Assembly: GCA_963700955.1 (NCBI GenBank)
Contig: CAVOZH010000008.1
Span: 62,001 to 126,000, forward strand
Direction: 5' to 3'
DNA: 64,000 nt
Source: Nocardioides_C sp963700955
GTDB lineage: Bacteria > Actinomycetota > Actinomycetes > Propionibacteriales > Nocardioidaceae
This document shows positions 8,219 through 16,487 of the stretch, piece by piece. The position numbers and the translations under genes were made by a program. The notes below the pieces were generated by a model. That model was not told where the DNA came from, ran no database searches, and was given only the letters and a program-made list of their open reading frames with translations. Position 1 is the stretch's first letter; each line of letters begins with the position of its first letter.

Positions 8219-8279
8219 ATACCCTTCGGGGTATCCGACGTCTACGGTAGCAATCAATGCTTCATACCCTCGGGGGTAT
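8219..8279. promoter_or_regulatory. Two CsoR/CstR-type operators and promoter of the persulfide operon
   Basis: Two copies of ATACCC-N4-GGGTAT occur at 8219-8234 and 8264-8279 (45 bp centre to centre). This is the operator style of CsoR-family repressors, including persulfide-sensing CstR. On the minus strand TTGATT (8257-8252) and ATACCC (8234-8229) form a promoter with 17-bp spacing whose -10 lies inside the proximal operator. No CsoR/CstR gene is present in the window. Confidence 0.8.
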
Positions 8280-8332
8280 TCCCGTCCGCGTCAAATCCGG
8301 GCCTGTTCGGGCGTGTTCGGCCAGGCGGCCAC

Positions 8333-8338
8333 TAGGGT
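8333..8338 (+). promoter_or_regulatory. -10 element for a leaderless HIT-protein transcript
   Basis: TAGGGT ends 6 nt before the GTG start at 8345, leaving no room for a ribosome site. Confidence 0.5.
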
Positions 8339-8344
8339 CGGACC

Positions 8345-8785
8345 GTGGCCGACTGCCTGTTCTGCCGGATCGTCGCGGGGGAGACGTACGCGCACACCGT
8401 GCTCGAGACACCTGACCTCGTGGGGTTCCTCGACCACCGCCCGGTGTTCAAGGGCCATGTGCTGCTGGTCACTCGCGAGCACATCGACACACTGACTGAC
8501 CTGCCCGCACACCTGCGCGACCCGTTCCTGGAGGGCGGCCAGCGCCTTGCCTCCGTGATGGTCGACGCCCTCGGCGCGCAGGGCAGCTTCGTCGCGATCA
8601 ACAACACCGTCAGCCAGAGCGTGCCCCACCTTCATATGCACGTGGTGCCACGCACGAAGGGCGACGGTCTGCGCGGCTTCTTCTGGCCACGGACGAAGTA
8701 CGCCTCGGACGAGGAGATGAAGGAGTACGCCGGTCGGCTGGCTGCCGCACTCTCGGGAGCCGCCGACCCGGACGAGGAGGGCTGA
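8345..8785 (+). CDS. HIT family nucleotide hydrolase
   Basis: A 146-aa histidine-triad protein. Seen: the HIT triad HLHMHV (His95, 97, 99) and an N-terminal CLFCRIVAGE with paired cysteines, usual for the zinc-binding HIT subset. It probably hydrolyses nucleoside phosphoramidates or dinucleoside polyphosphates. It is followed after 1 nt by a methyltransferase gene, with which it is likely co-transcribed. The start GTG is supported by the close -10 box. Confidence 0.93.
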   Translation: MADCLFCRIVAGETYAHTVLETPDLVGFLDHRPVFKGHVLLVTREHIDTLTDLPAHLRDPFLEGGQRLASVMVDALGAQGSFVAINNTVSQSVPHLHMHVVPRTKGDGLRGFFWPRTKYASDEEMKEYAGRLAAALSGAADPDEEG

Positions 8786-8786
8786 C

Positions 8787-9416
8787 ATGAGCTGGTGGAG
8801 CAGACAGGTCGCGCCACGCGCCATAGACGTGCTGCTGGGGACGGGGGAGGTGCACGAGCAGCGCGCGCGGGTCTGCGAAGGACTCGAGGGCGAGGTGCTC
8901 GAGATCGGCTTCGGGTCGGGGCTGAACGCCGAGCACTACCCCGCAGCGGTGGAGCGCGTCCTCGGGGTCGAGCCGTCGGACGTCGCATGGCACATCGCGG
9001 AGCGGAAGCACCTGAGGGCCGGCGGGCCCCCCGTCGTACGCGCAGGGCTCGACGGTCAGGCGCTCGAGCTCGCGGACGCCTCGGTCGACTCCGCCCTGTC
9101 GACCTTCACGATCTGCACCATCCCGCACCACGACGCCGCACTGTCGGAGGTTCGTCGGGTGCTCCGCCCGGGAGGGAGCTTCCACTTCCTGGAGCACGGT
9201 CTCTCGCCCGACCCCGGAGTTGCTCGCTGGCAGCATCGGCTGACCCCGGTGCAACGCCGCGTGGCTGCGGGCTGCCACCTCGACCGGCCGATCGCCGACG
9301 CGATCGAGCGCAGCGGGCTGGTGATCGAGGAGCTCGAGCAGTTCTACCTGCACGCTCCGATCCCGGCAGCCAAGATCGCCGGGTACCTCTACCTGGGACG
9401 CGCGGTCAGACGCTGA
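8787..9416 (+). CDS. Class I SAM-dependent methyltransferase
   Basis: A 209-aa Rossmann-fold methyltransferase of the UbiE-like group. Motif I is VLEIGFGSGLNAE (about residues 37-49); an acidic VEPSD follows at the end of strand 2, and the post-motif segment VRRVLRPGGSFHFLEHG is typical. The substrate cannot be told. It lies 1 nt after the HIT gene. Its last 11 bp overlap the convergent ATPase-domain gene. Confidence 0.88.
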   Translation: MSWWSRQVAPRAIDVLLGTGEVHEQRARVCEGLEGEVLEIGFGSGLNAEHYPAAVERVLGVEPSDVAWHIAERKHLRAGGPPVVRAGLDGQALELADASVDSALSTFTICTIPHHDAALSEVRRVLRPGGSFHFLEHGLSPDPGVARWQHRLTPVQRRVAAGCHLDRPIADAIERSGLVIEELEQFYLHAPIPAAKIAGYLYLGRAVRR

Positions 9417-9816
9417 GCGCCGGGGCTGCGACGTCCAGCGCTGCCCAGACCGACTTGCCCCCGCGTGCGTGCGCCGTGACCCCCCAGTCGCGGCTGAGTG
9501 CGTCCACCAGGTGAAGGCCGCGGCCGCTCAGGTCGAAGGGTGCGCCCTGGCGCTCGACGACCCGTACTGACGAGTCGTCGTGCACCTCCAGCATCAGCTG
9601 GCTGTCGTCGCGCACCATGGTCACGCGGAACGGGGACCGGGCGTGCGTGATGGCGTTCGTGGCCAGCTCGCTCACGATCAGGCCCGCCGTGTCGGCGAGA
9701 TGACCGAGCTCAGCGGCGACGAGCCGGTCGGCAACGAAGCGGCGGGCGTCCCCCACGTGGCGGGGGTCGGGAGGCCATTGGGTCTGGACGGACCATGCAG
9801 AGGACGGCGTGGGCAT
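9406..9816 (-). CDS. RsbW-like ATP-binding regulatory protein
   Basis: A 136-aa HATPase_c domain protein. Seen: N-box ELATNAITHA, G1-like LEVHDDS and G2-like GRGLHLVDAL. Such small GHKL ATPases act as anti-sigma factors or serine kinases on STAS-domain antagonists. Neither a sigma factor nor an antagonist lies next to it, so it is an orphan. It ends inside the convergent methyltransferase gene. Confidence 0.85.
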   Translation of the reverse strand: MPTPSSAWSVQTQWPPDPRHVGDARRFVADRLVAAELGHLADTAGLIVSELATNAITHARSPFRVTMVRDDSQLMLEVHDDSSVRVVERQGAPFDLSGRGLHLVDALSRDWGVTAHARGGKSVWAALDVAAPALSV

Positions 9817-10033
9817 CAGCGCGTTCCATCATCTCGAGGAGGAACCGGTCATTGCGGTGTCTGGACAACGGCGCGGCTGGGTTGTTTCGACAGTACCCCG
9901 ATCGGGCGGAGGGAACCCGCTCGATTTCGCGTGGGCCGACCCCCGCGAGAGGCGGGCGTGGCGATGGTTACAGTGAGCCCACTTCCACCGTCAAAACGTC
10001 CGCGCCGGACCCCGGCGCACAGGAGGAGCTCCC

Positions 10034-10789
10034 ATGAGTCGTTACGCCGGTCGTGTCGCCGTCGTCACCGGATCCGCTCGCGGCATCGGTGCTGCCACCG
10101 CCAAGCGCTTCGCCGAGGAGGGCGCCGCCGTCGCGGTTCTCGACCTCGACCAGGAGTCGGCTGCGGCCACGGCTGCGGGGCTCGGAGCGGAGAAGGCCAT
10201 CGGCATCGCCTGCAACGTCGCCGACGCCGCATCCGTCCAGGCGGCGGTCGCCCAGGTCGTCGAGGAGCTCGGCAAGATCGACGTGCTGGTCAACAACGCC
10301 GGCGTGACCCGCGACAACCTGCTGTTCAAGATGTCCGAGGACGACTGGGACATGGTCATGAACGTGCACCTGCGTGGGTCCTTCCTGATGAGCCGCGAGG
10401 TTCAAAAGCACATGGTCCAGCACAAGTACGGCAAGATCCTGAACCTCTCGAGCGTCTCCGCCCTCGGCAACCGCGGCCAGGCGAACTACTCCGCGGCCAA
10501 GATGGGCCTCCAGGGCTTCACCCGCACGCTCGCGCTCGAGCTCGGTCCCTTCGGGATCAACGTGAACGCGATCGCGCCGGGCTTCATCGTCACCGACATG
10601 ACCGACGACACCGCGCGCCGCGTGGGCGTCGAGCCCGAGGACTACCGGAAGGCAGCGGCGGAGGCGAACCCGGTGCGGCGCGTCGGCTACCCCGAGGACA
10701 TCGCGGCGACCGCGGCCTTCCTGTGCAGCGACGAGGCCTCCTACATCACGGGCCAGACCCTGTACGTCGACGGCGGCGCCAAGATCTGA
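10034..10789 (+). CDS. fabG: 3-oxoacyl-ACP reductase FabG-type SDR
   Basis: A 251-aa short-chain dehydrogenase. Seen: NAD(P) motif TGSARGIG at 12-19, NNAG at 87-90, catalytic Asn110, Ser139/140, Tyr152 and Lys156 (YSAAK), and the C-terminal tetramer motif GQTLYVDGG. The FabG assignment is by overall similarity; the physiological substrate could be another 3-oxoacyl thioester because it stands alone, away from other fatty-acid synthesis genes. AGGAGGAG lies upstream of the ATG, and a strong terminator follows. Confidence 0.85.
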   Translation: MSRYAGRVAVVTGSARGIGAATAKRFAEEGAAVAVLDLDQESAAATAAGLGAEKAIGIACNVADAASVQAAVAQVVEELGKIDVLVNNAGVTRDNLLFKMSEDDWDMVMNVHLRGSFLMSREVQKHMVQHKYGKILNLSSVSALGNRGQANYSAAKMGLQGFTRTLALELGPFGINVNAIAPGFIVTDMTDDTARRVGVEPEDYRKAAAEANPVRRVGYPEDIAATAAFLCSDEASYITGQTLYVDGGAKI

Positions 10790-10874
10790 ACGCCGGCTAC
10801 ACCCGGCCGCACCGTCTGAACAGGCGTGAACCGTGTGACCTCTGTCGCATTCGATCCCGGTTTCTGAGCGTGAG

Positions 10875-10905
10875 AACGTCCCGTAGATGTGATCTGCGGG
10901 ACGTT
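10875..10905 (+). terminator. Rho-independent terminator of fabG
   Basis: A 14-bp stem (one G-T pair) with a 3-nt loop, arms 10875-10888 and 10892-10905, followed by a short T run. Confidence 0.85.
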
Positions 10906-11047
10906 TTCGGCTTTCTCCGACTTGAACGGGATTGGAAATCTCGGCGAAGCCATGCTTACTCTCGTTCGGCTCGCTCAGCGGCATCGTCGACGTGGGGTCG
11001 GCGGCGTCAGTGCGGAGCAGCGACAACTACAAAGCCAGACCGGGTTT

Positions 11048-11216
11048 ACGCCGAGTCCTACCCGCCCGCCGTCTGGTCCTGTCCCCGTCATCGAGATCTT
11101 CGGGTAGGAGTGGGGGACCCACATCTTCACGCGTCCTCCGGACGCTCGGGGTGAAGCCGCCCGAACCGCGGCAGAGCACCTTTCAGCTCTAACCCGACAG
11201 CTCACCTCACAGGCGT
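11048..11216 (+). ncRNA. ydaO-type c-di-AMP riboswitch
   Basis: The leader of the NlpC/P60 gene carries the conserved 3' core of the ydaO/yuaA riboswitch (ACCCGACAGCT followed by CACCTCACAGGCG) and the GGGGTGAAGCCG element. The outermost helix can form between ACGCC (11048-11052) and GGCGT (11212-11216); an inner hairpin AGAGC/GCTCT lies at about 11173-11190. In actinobacteria this class commonly precedes cell-wall hydrolase and Rpf genes, as here. The riboswitch ends just before the ribosome site. Confidence 0.85.
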
Positions 11217-11231
11217 GGAAAGGGATTCTTC

Positions 11232-11711
11232 ATGTCTGCGATCCTTCGCGCGCGCAATTCTGCTGCGCTCTCTCTCACGCTGGCCGGCGCTCTCGTCGGA
11301 AGTATGTTCGCCTTCAGCTCGTCGGCCGACGCCGCGACCCGCGAGAAGCGCGTCGTGGACGCGCTCCAGGTCGCCCGCCACCAGACGGGCGACCCCTACC
11401 AGTACGGCGCCGACGGTCCGGGCAGCTTCGACTGCTCCGGCCTGATCTACTACAGCTACCGTCGTGCCGGCTTCACCAACATCCCGCGTACGTCGAGCGA
11501 CCAGGCGCGGTACGCCGACCGCATCTCGAAGAAGAACATGCGCAAGGGCGACCTGATGTTCTTCTACGACAGCGGCGGCGTCTACCACGTGGCCGTGTTC
11601 GCCGGCTGGAGCGACGGCCACCGCGTGCTGATCCACGCTCCCAACAGCGGTAAGCGTGTGCACGCCGAGCGGCCGTGGACCGGCCAGTGGTTCGCCGGCA
11701 CCCTGCGGTGA
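11232..11711 (+). CDS. Secreted NlpC/P60 peptidoglycan hydrolase
   Basis: A 159-aa exported cysteine peptidase. The signal peptide ends about residue 34 (SADA before ATR). The NlpC/P60 domain has catalytic Cys68 in FDCSG, His119 in YHVAVF and a third polar residue in IHAPNSG. It probably cleaves peptide stems of peptidoglycan. There are no binding modules, so it is a minimal enzyme. Control by the upstream c-di-AMP riboswitch would link it to osmotic or wall stress. Confidence 0.93.
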   Translation: MSAILRARNSAALSLTLAGALVGSMFAFSSSADAATREKRVVDALQVARHQTGDPYQYGADGPGSFDCSGLIYYSYRRAGFTNIPRTSSDQARYADRISKKNMRKGDLMFFYDSGGVYHVAVFAGWSDGHRVLIHAPNSGKRVHAERPWTGQWFAGTLR

Positions 11712-11735
11712 CCCGTTCGTCCGACTTATGAGAAA

Positions 11736-11770
11736 CGCGGGGTCGCTCCCGGATCGGGAGCGGCCCTGCG
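11736..11770 (+). terminator. Hairpin terminator after the NlpC/P60 gene
   Basis: A 15-bp stem with two G-T pairs and a 5-nt loop (arms 11736-11750 and 11756-11770). The following tract is only weakly T-rich. Confidence 0.65.
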
Positions 11771-11784
11771 TCACACTTATCCAC

Positions 11785-12834
11785 ATGCTTGGAACCACGT
11801 TGACTACTCAACTCTCCGCACGTGCTCGTGGCACCCGCGCGACCGCCTCGCTCGTCGCGCTGCTGCTCGCAGGCTCCGTGACCCTGGCCGCCTGCGGTGG
11901 CGACTCGAAGCCCAAGGCCGACGGAAGCCCCGACGCGCAGGGCACTGCTGCCGGCTCCACGCTCTCGGGGCAGTGGCCGCTGACGGGGCTGCCTGCCGAG
12001 GGTGATGCACCCAAGCACCCGGTGATGGTCGTGAAGATCGACAACACCGGCAGCAGCAACCCCCAGGTCGGGCTGAGCAAGGCCGACCTCATCACCGAGG
12101 AGCTGGTGGAGGGCGGCTCGACCCGCCTCGCGGTCTTCTTCTACTCCCACGTCCCCAAGCGGGTCGGTCCCGTGCGCTCGATGCGCGCCACCGACATCGG
12201 CATCGTCGAGCCCGCCGAGGCGACGCTCGTGGCGAGCGGTGGGGCGCCCCCGACCGTGCGCCGGGTGAAGGACGCCGGCATCAAGGTGGTCAGCGAGGGT
12301 GGCACCGGCTACAGCCGCGACGGCGGCCGCCGCGCGCCGTACAACCTCTTCATGGACCTGCCCGCGCTGGCCCACACGCTCAAGTCCTCCGGCCCGCCGG
12401 AGAGCTACTTCTCGTGGGGGGACCCGAAGTCCTTCCCCGCCGGCCAGCGCGCCGGGTCGCTCTCGGCGAAGTTCTCCGGGGGTCACACGACGAGCTGGGC
12501 GTTCCGCAAGGGCAAGTACGTCAACCTCAACTCCGAGGCGGCGAAGGGGGACGAGTACCGTCCCGACACCGTTCTCGTCCTGCGGGTGAAGGTCGGCGAC
12601 GCGGGCTACAAGGACCCCGCCGGGAACCCGGTGCCCGAGACCAAGTTCACCGGCAGTGGGCAGGCGATGGTGTTCCACAACGGCTCGGTCGTCCGCGGCA
12701 CCTGGACCAAGAAGGGCTTCGACGCGCACGTGAAGCTCAGCACGAAGGCCGGCGAGCTCGCGCTGCCGCCGGGCAACGTGTGGGTCGAGCTCGTGCCGGC
12801 CAACGGTGGCAACGTGACCTACAGCAAGAAGTAA
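11785..12834 (+). CDS. DUF3048 domain lipoprotein
   Basis: A 349-aa lipoprotein: the signal sequence ends in the lipobox LAAC with Cys37, followed by a low-complexity linker and the DUF3048 domain (YerB-like; PVMVVKIDNTGSSNPQVGLS, FFYSHVPKRVGPVRSMRATD, YFSWGDPKSFPA). The family is extracytoplasmic and of unknown function, possibly wall-related. The ATG at 11785 gives a proper lipoprotein signal; the frame is open further upstream, but that part would run through the terminator hairpin. Confidence 0.88.
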   Translation: MLGTTLTTQLSARARGTRATASLVALLLAGSVTLAACGGDSKPKADGSPDAQGTAAGSTLSGQWPLTGLPAEGDAPKHPVMVVKIDNTGSSNPQVGLSKADLITEELVEGGSTRLAVFFYSHVPKRVGPVRSMRATDIGIVEPAEATLVASGGAPPTVRRVKDAGIKVVSEGGTGYSRDGGRRAPYNLFMDLPALAHTLKSSGPPESYFSWGDPKSFPAGQRAGSLSAKFSGGHTTSWAFRKGKYVNLNSEAAKGDEYRPDTVLVLRVKVGDAGYKDPAGNPVPETKFTGSGQAMVFHNGSVVRGTWTKKGFDAHVKLSTKAGELALPPGNVWVELVPANGGNVTYSKK

Positions 12835-12879
12835 CCCCCTCGGAGGCCCCTCGGCCTCCAGCCCCAGGGGGCGTAAGCA

Positions 12880-12919
12880 GACGACGAAGGACGCCGGTCA
12901 GCCGGCGTCCTTCGTCGTC
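12880..12919. terminator. Perfect 18-bp hairpin spanning the TetR stop codon
   Basis: Arms 12880-12897 and 12902-12919 are perfectly complementary with a 4-nt loop. One arm is coding for the last residues of the TetR regulator, and the loop includes its stop codon (12898-12900). It probably terminates both convergent transcripts. Confidence 0.8.
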
Positions 12920-13590
12920 TTCTGCTCGTCGACGAGGTCGTCGGGGCCGGGCAGCCGTCCCCCCGACTCGGCCTGCTGGCGCAGTCCCGCGAGGATGAAG
13001 GCGATCGCAGCCTCGACCTCGGCGCTCGCGCGCCTGGTGTCGTCCGCGGACGAGACCGCCGCACCGGCGGCCGACATCGCGCCGAAGAACACCCGGCTGA
13101 AGGTCTCGACCATGCTGGGCTCGAGGTCGTAGGACGTGAGCACCGAGGAGACGATCTCCTGGACGATGCCGAAGGTCGAGCGCTCCTCCTGCTCCCGGTA
13201 GCGCTCGTACCCGAGCACGACGGGCCCCTCCTGGATCACCACCCGGCTGTACTCCGGCTGCTGCACGACCTCGAGGAACGAGCGCAGACCCAGGACGGCC
13301 TTCTCCCACGGGTCCTTGGTGGTGCGGACCGCCTTGCCGATGGTCTTGCTCGCGTCGGCCTCGACGCTCTCGAACACGGCCTCGAACAGTGCCTGCTTGC
13401 CGCTGAAGTGGTGGTAGAGCGCCCCTTTGGTGACCCGGGCGCCCGCGACGATCGCGTCGAGGCTGGTCCCGGCGTACCCCTGCTCGGTGAACAGCTCGGT
13501 CGCGACGTCCACCAGCGCGCGTTTGGTCGACGCGGAGTACTGCTGGCGTCGGGAGGAGCCGGAAACCTTTCGCAGGACTTTCGAGGTCAT
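12898..13590 (-). CDS. TetR family transcriptional regulator
   Basis: A 230-aa TetR protein with the HTH at about residues 20-66 (TELFTEQGYAGTSLDAIVAG and ALYHHFSGKQALFEAVF) and a C-terminal ligand domain. The ATG at 13590 starts just before the usual basic N-terminus; the open frame upstream is not needed. It diverges from an uncharacterised 182-aa gene, with a 28-bp palindrome near that gene's start. The last codons form one arm of a terminator hairpin. The ligand is unknown. Confidence 0.9.
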   Translation of the reverse strand: MTSKVLRKVSGSSRRQQYSASTKRALVDVATELFTEQGYAGTSLDAIVAGARVTKGALYHHFSGKQALFEAVFESVEADASKTIGKAVRTTKDPWEKAVLGLRSFLEVVQQPEYSRVVIQEGPVVLGYERYREQEERSTFGIVQEIVSSVLTSYDLEPSMVETFSRVFFGAMSAAGAAVSSADDTRRASAEVEAAIAFILAGLRQQAESGGRLPGPDDLVDEQKTTKDAG

Positions 13591-13708
13591 GGCCCGAGCA
13601 TATGTCCGCGCCGGCCCCGGCCTGTGCAGCAGATCACGCTGGTGCTGCGCAGATCCCCATTTGTGCCCCAAGTCACCGTTTAGGCGTTGCCATACCAAGG
13701 GTAGATCT

Positions 13709-13736
13709 CATACCGTTGGTACGTACCAACGGTATG
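13709..13736. promoter_or_regulatory. Perfect 28-bp palindrome, probable TetR operator
   Basis: Arms CATACCGTTGGTAC and GTACCAACGGTATG meet with no spacer. It lies 18 bp before the ATG of the 182-aa gene and 118 bp from the TetR start. A half copy, CATACC, sits just upstream at 13691-13696. Confidence 0.8.
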
Positions 13737-13753
13737 TAGAAAGGATGAAGCCC

Positions 13754-14302
13754 ATGGCATGGGACGCTTTCCACCGCCGCGGAGAGGTACTCCGAAACGT
13801 CCTGGAGCACGCTGAGACCCACCGTGACGGGGTGCTCCCGATGGAGATGCCCGGTGTCGCGGAGACGTTCGGCGACGAGGTATCCCTGCTCGGGACGCTC
13901 CAGCTGCGCTGGCACACCCGCCTTGCCGGGGCGATCGAGCGCGAGCTCATGGGACACCCCATGGACCTCGAGGCCGCTGTGATGACCGCGTGGCGCAGCA
14001 CCGCCACCGAGCTCGCCGGCCTGCGTACGATCCTCGACGCCTACACCGCGGAGCCGAGCTCCCCGGAGATGGCCGCGATGCTCGACAAGGCGCACCGCAA
14101 GGACTGGACGCTGATGGCCGCCATGGCCGGCAAGGCGAGCCCGTCCGACAGCGGCGCCGCTCGTGTGGGCCGGGGCATCGAGCACAAGGCCCGTGACGCC
14201 TACAGGCCGAGTGCCCGCCCGAGCCAGAACGCCGGCCGCCACGCCGCGGCCGCGAGCAAGCAGTCGCTGCTCGAGCGCTTCAAGGCGCACCTCGCCGCCT
14301 GA
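13754..14302 (+). CDS. Uncharacterised 182-aa protein under TetR control
   Basis: I do not recognise the family. The protein is mostly helical in character, with a conserved-looking core (MEMPGVAETFGDEVSLLGTL, RWHTRLAGAIE) and a basic, alanine-rich C-terminal tail (after about residue 130) that may bind DNA or membranes. There is no signal peptide or membrane segment. I prefer the ATG at 13754 because a GAAAGG site lies about 9 nt upstream, while the ATG at 13745 would touch it. Its only regulatory neighbour is the divergent TetR gene and shared palindrome. Confidence 0.75.
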   Translation: MAWDAFHRRGEVLRNVLEHAETHRDGVLPMEMPGVAETFGDEVSLLGTLQLRWHTRLAGAIERELMGHPMDLEAAVMTAWRSTATELAGLRTILDAYTAEPSSPEMAAMLDKAHRKDWTLMAAMAGKASPSDSGAARVGRGIEHKARDAYRPSARPSQNAGRHAAAASKQSLLERFKAHLAA

Positions 14303-14444
14303 CCACAGTCCCACGATCTGAGGGCACGCCCCTCCCTGAGCAGCCCCGGCTGCGACGCCAGTCGCGCGGTCTCCCTTCCGCGCAACTCCCTCCCCGTGCG
14401 TCGTGGTCGGGGCTCGTACATTTCGGGCATGGCACGATGAGGGC

Positions 14445-15866
14445 GTGGCTTCCGCACCGAGCATCTCGTACTCCATCACTGTCCGGCTCGAGCTCCCCGC
14501 AGGGGGTACGGCGACCAGCGAGCTGACCGCGACCGTCGAACGCTGCGGTGGCATGGTCACCGCCCTCGACGTGACTGCCTCCGGTCACGACAAGCTGACC
14601 ATCGACGTGACCTGCGCAGCCGCGGACACCGAGCACGCCGCCGGCATCGTCGAGGCGCTGAAGGCCCTCGAGGGTGTCGTCGTGCACAAGGTCTCGGACC
14701 GGACCTTCCTCATGCACCTCGGCGGCACCATCGAGATGGCCCCCAAGCACGCGATCCGCAACCGCGACGACCTCTCGATGATCTACACCCCCGGTGTGGC
14801 CCGGGTCTGCGAGGCGATCGCGGAGAACCCCGAGGACGCCCGGCGCCTCACCATCAAGCGCAACTCCGTTGCCGTCGTCACCGACGGGTCGGCGGTTCTC
14901 GGACTCGGCAACATCGGCCCGGCCGCCGCCCTTCCGGTCATGGAGGGCAAGGCCGCGCTGTTCAAGCGGTTCGGTGGCATCGACGCGTGGCCGCTGTGCC
15001 TCGACACGCAGGACCCCGACCAGATCGTGGAGATCGTCCGGGCGATCGCCCCCGGCTTCGCGGGGATCAACCTCGAGGACATATCGGCGCCGCGATGCTT
15101 CGAGGTCGAGGCGCGGCTGCGAGAGATCCTCGACATCCCGGTCTTCCACGACGACCAGCACGGAACCGCGATCGTCGTCCTGGCCGCCCTGAAGAACGCG
15201 CTGCGCGTCGTGGACAAGCAGATGTCCGACGTACGCCTGGTCATGTCGGGCGCGGGTGCTGCGGGCACCGCGATCCTGCGGGTGCTGCTCGAGGCGGGCC
15301 TCCAGGACGTCGTCGTCGCCGACGTCGAGGGTGTCATCCACCGGGACCGCCCGGGACTGCACGAGTCCCTGCGCTGGCTGGCGGAGGCGACGAACAAGTC
15401 CTCGGTCACCGGCAGCCTCAAGGACGCGCTGGCCGGCGCGGACGTGTTCATCGGGGTCTCGGCGCCCAACATCCTCAGCGGCGACGACATCGCCACCATG
15501 GCGAAGGACTCCATCGTGTTCGCCCTGGCCAACCCGGTCCCCGAGGTCGACCCGGCGGCTGCCCGGCGGCATGCCGCCGTCGTGGCCACCGGCCGTTCGG
15601 ACTACCCCAACCAGATCAACAACGTGCTGGCGTTCCCGGGCGTCTTCAGGGGCCTGCTCGACGCACATGCGCGGGGCATCGACAACACTGTTCTCGTCGC
15701 CGCTGCCGAGGCTGTGGCAGGTGCGGTGAGCGACGACGAGCTCAACGCCGACTACATCATCCCGAGCGTGTTCCACGCCGACGTGCACAAGTCGGTGGCG
15801 ACGGCCGTGCGGCACGCTGCGGAGACGGCGGCCGGGATCGCCCCAGGGGCGGTCCGCGATGCCTGA
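14445..15866 (+). CDS. NAD(P)-dependent malic enzyme with N-terminal ACT domain
   Basis: A 473-aa enzyme decarboxylating malate to pyruvate. An N-terminal ACT-like regulatory domain (about residues 1-85) is followed by the malic catalytic domain (IYTPGVARVCEAIAENPEDA with the active-site tyrosine, HDDQHGTAIV) and an NAD-binding domain with SGAGAAGTAILRVLLEAG. This architecture is common in actinobacteria; the ACT domain suggests amino-acid control. The GTG at 14445 starts directly before the ACT domain. The 3' end overlaps yqgE by 8 nt. Confidence 0.92.
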   Translation: MASAPSISYSITVRLELPAGGTATSELTATVERCGGMVTALDVTASGHDKLTIDVTCAAADTEHAAGIVEALKALEGVVVHKVSDRTFLMHLGGTIEMAPKHAIRNRDDLSMIYTPGVARVCEAIAENPEDARRLTIKRNSVAVVTDGSAVLGLGNIGPAAALPVMEGKAALFKRFGGIDAWPLCLDTQDPDQIVEIVRAIAPGFAGINLEDISAPRCFEVEARLREILDIPVFHDDQHGTAIVVLAALKNALRVVDKQMSDVRLVMSGAGAAGTAILRVLLEAGLQDVVVADVEGVIHRDRPGLHESLRWLAEATNKSSVTGSLKDALAGADVFIGVSAPNILSGDDIATMAKDSIVFALANPVPEVDPAAARRHAAVVATGRSDYPNQINNVLAFPGVFRGLLDAHARGIDNTVLVAAAEAVAGAVSDDELNADYIIPSVFHADVHKSVATAVRHAAETAAGIAPGAVRDA

Positions 15867-16440
15867 GGCCGACGGGAACGTGCTGCGTGCCGGTCGGCTC
15901 CTCGTGGCAACTCCCCGTCTGGTCGACCCCAACTTCGAGCGGACGGTCGTGCTCGTCCTCGACCACGACGAGACCGGCACCCTCGGTGTCGTGCTGAACC
16001 GGCCCTCCCCGGTGCCGGTGGGGGACATCCTGGAGGACTGGCAAGACCTCGCGGCCGAGCCGGGGGTGCTCTTCCACGGCGGGCCGGTCGCCACCGACTC
16101 CGCGCTGGCCGTCGCGTCGATCCCTGCGGGGGCGGACCCCTCGAGCGACCCGGTCGGCTTCCGGAGGCTCTTCGACGACACAGGCATCGTCGACCTCGAC
16201 ACGCCCACCGAGCTTCTCGACGACGCCATCACCCAGCTGAGGATCTTCGCCGGGTACGCCGGCTGGGGCGACGGGCAGCTCGTCGCCGAGATCGACGAGG
16301 GGTCCTGGTACGTCGTACCGCTGGAGCCCGGCGACATCTTCGGCCCCGACGCCGACGGGCTCTGGGCGCGGGTCCTGCGACGCCAGCCTGGTGAGCTGGC
16401 CTGGGTCTCGACGCGCCCTGTCGACCCGACGCTCAACTGA
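15859..16440 (+). CDS. YqgE/AlgH family protein
   Basis: A 193-aa member of the YqgE/AlgH (UPF0301) family: LLVATPRLVDPNFERTVVLV at the start, GTLGVVLNRPS, FHGGPV and FAGYAGWGDGQL are the standard signatures. The cellular function is not defined. It overlaps the malic enzyme gene by 8 nt, so it is probably translated by coupling. Confidence 0.93.
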   Translation: MPEADGNVLRAGRLLVATPRLVDPNFERTVVLVLDHDETGTLGVVLNRPSPVPVGDILEDWQDLAAEPGVLFHGGPVATDSALAVASIPAGADPSSDPVGFRRLFDDTGIVDLDTPTELLDDAITQLRIFAGYAGWGDGQLVAEIDEGSWYVVPLEPGDIFGPDADGLWARVLRRQPGELAWVSTRPVDPTLN

Positions 16441-16473
16441 CCACGAAGTGTGCCGGGGGCGCCAGGGCCTCGT

Positions 16474-16479
16474 TAGACT
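16474..16479 (+). promoter_or_regulatory. -10 element for the DUF3039 gene
   Basis: TAGACT lies 8 nt before the GTG start at 16488, consistent with a leaderless or near-leaderless transcript. Confidence 0.45.
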
Positions 16480-16487
16480 AGGGCGCT

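Noticed and set aside
14280..16436. 718-aa minus-strand open frame opposite malic enzyme and YqgE
   Set aside because: Low-complexity shadow with no domain pattern; opposite frames are well-supported enzymes.
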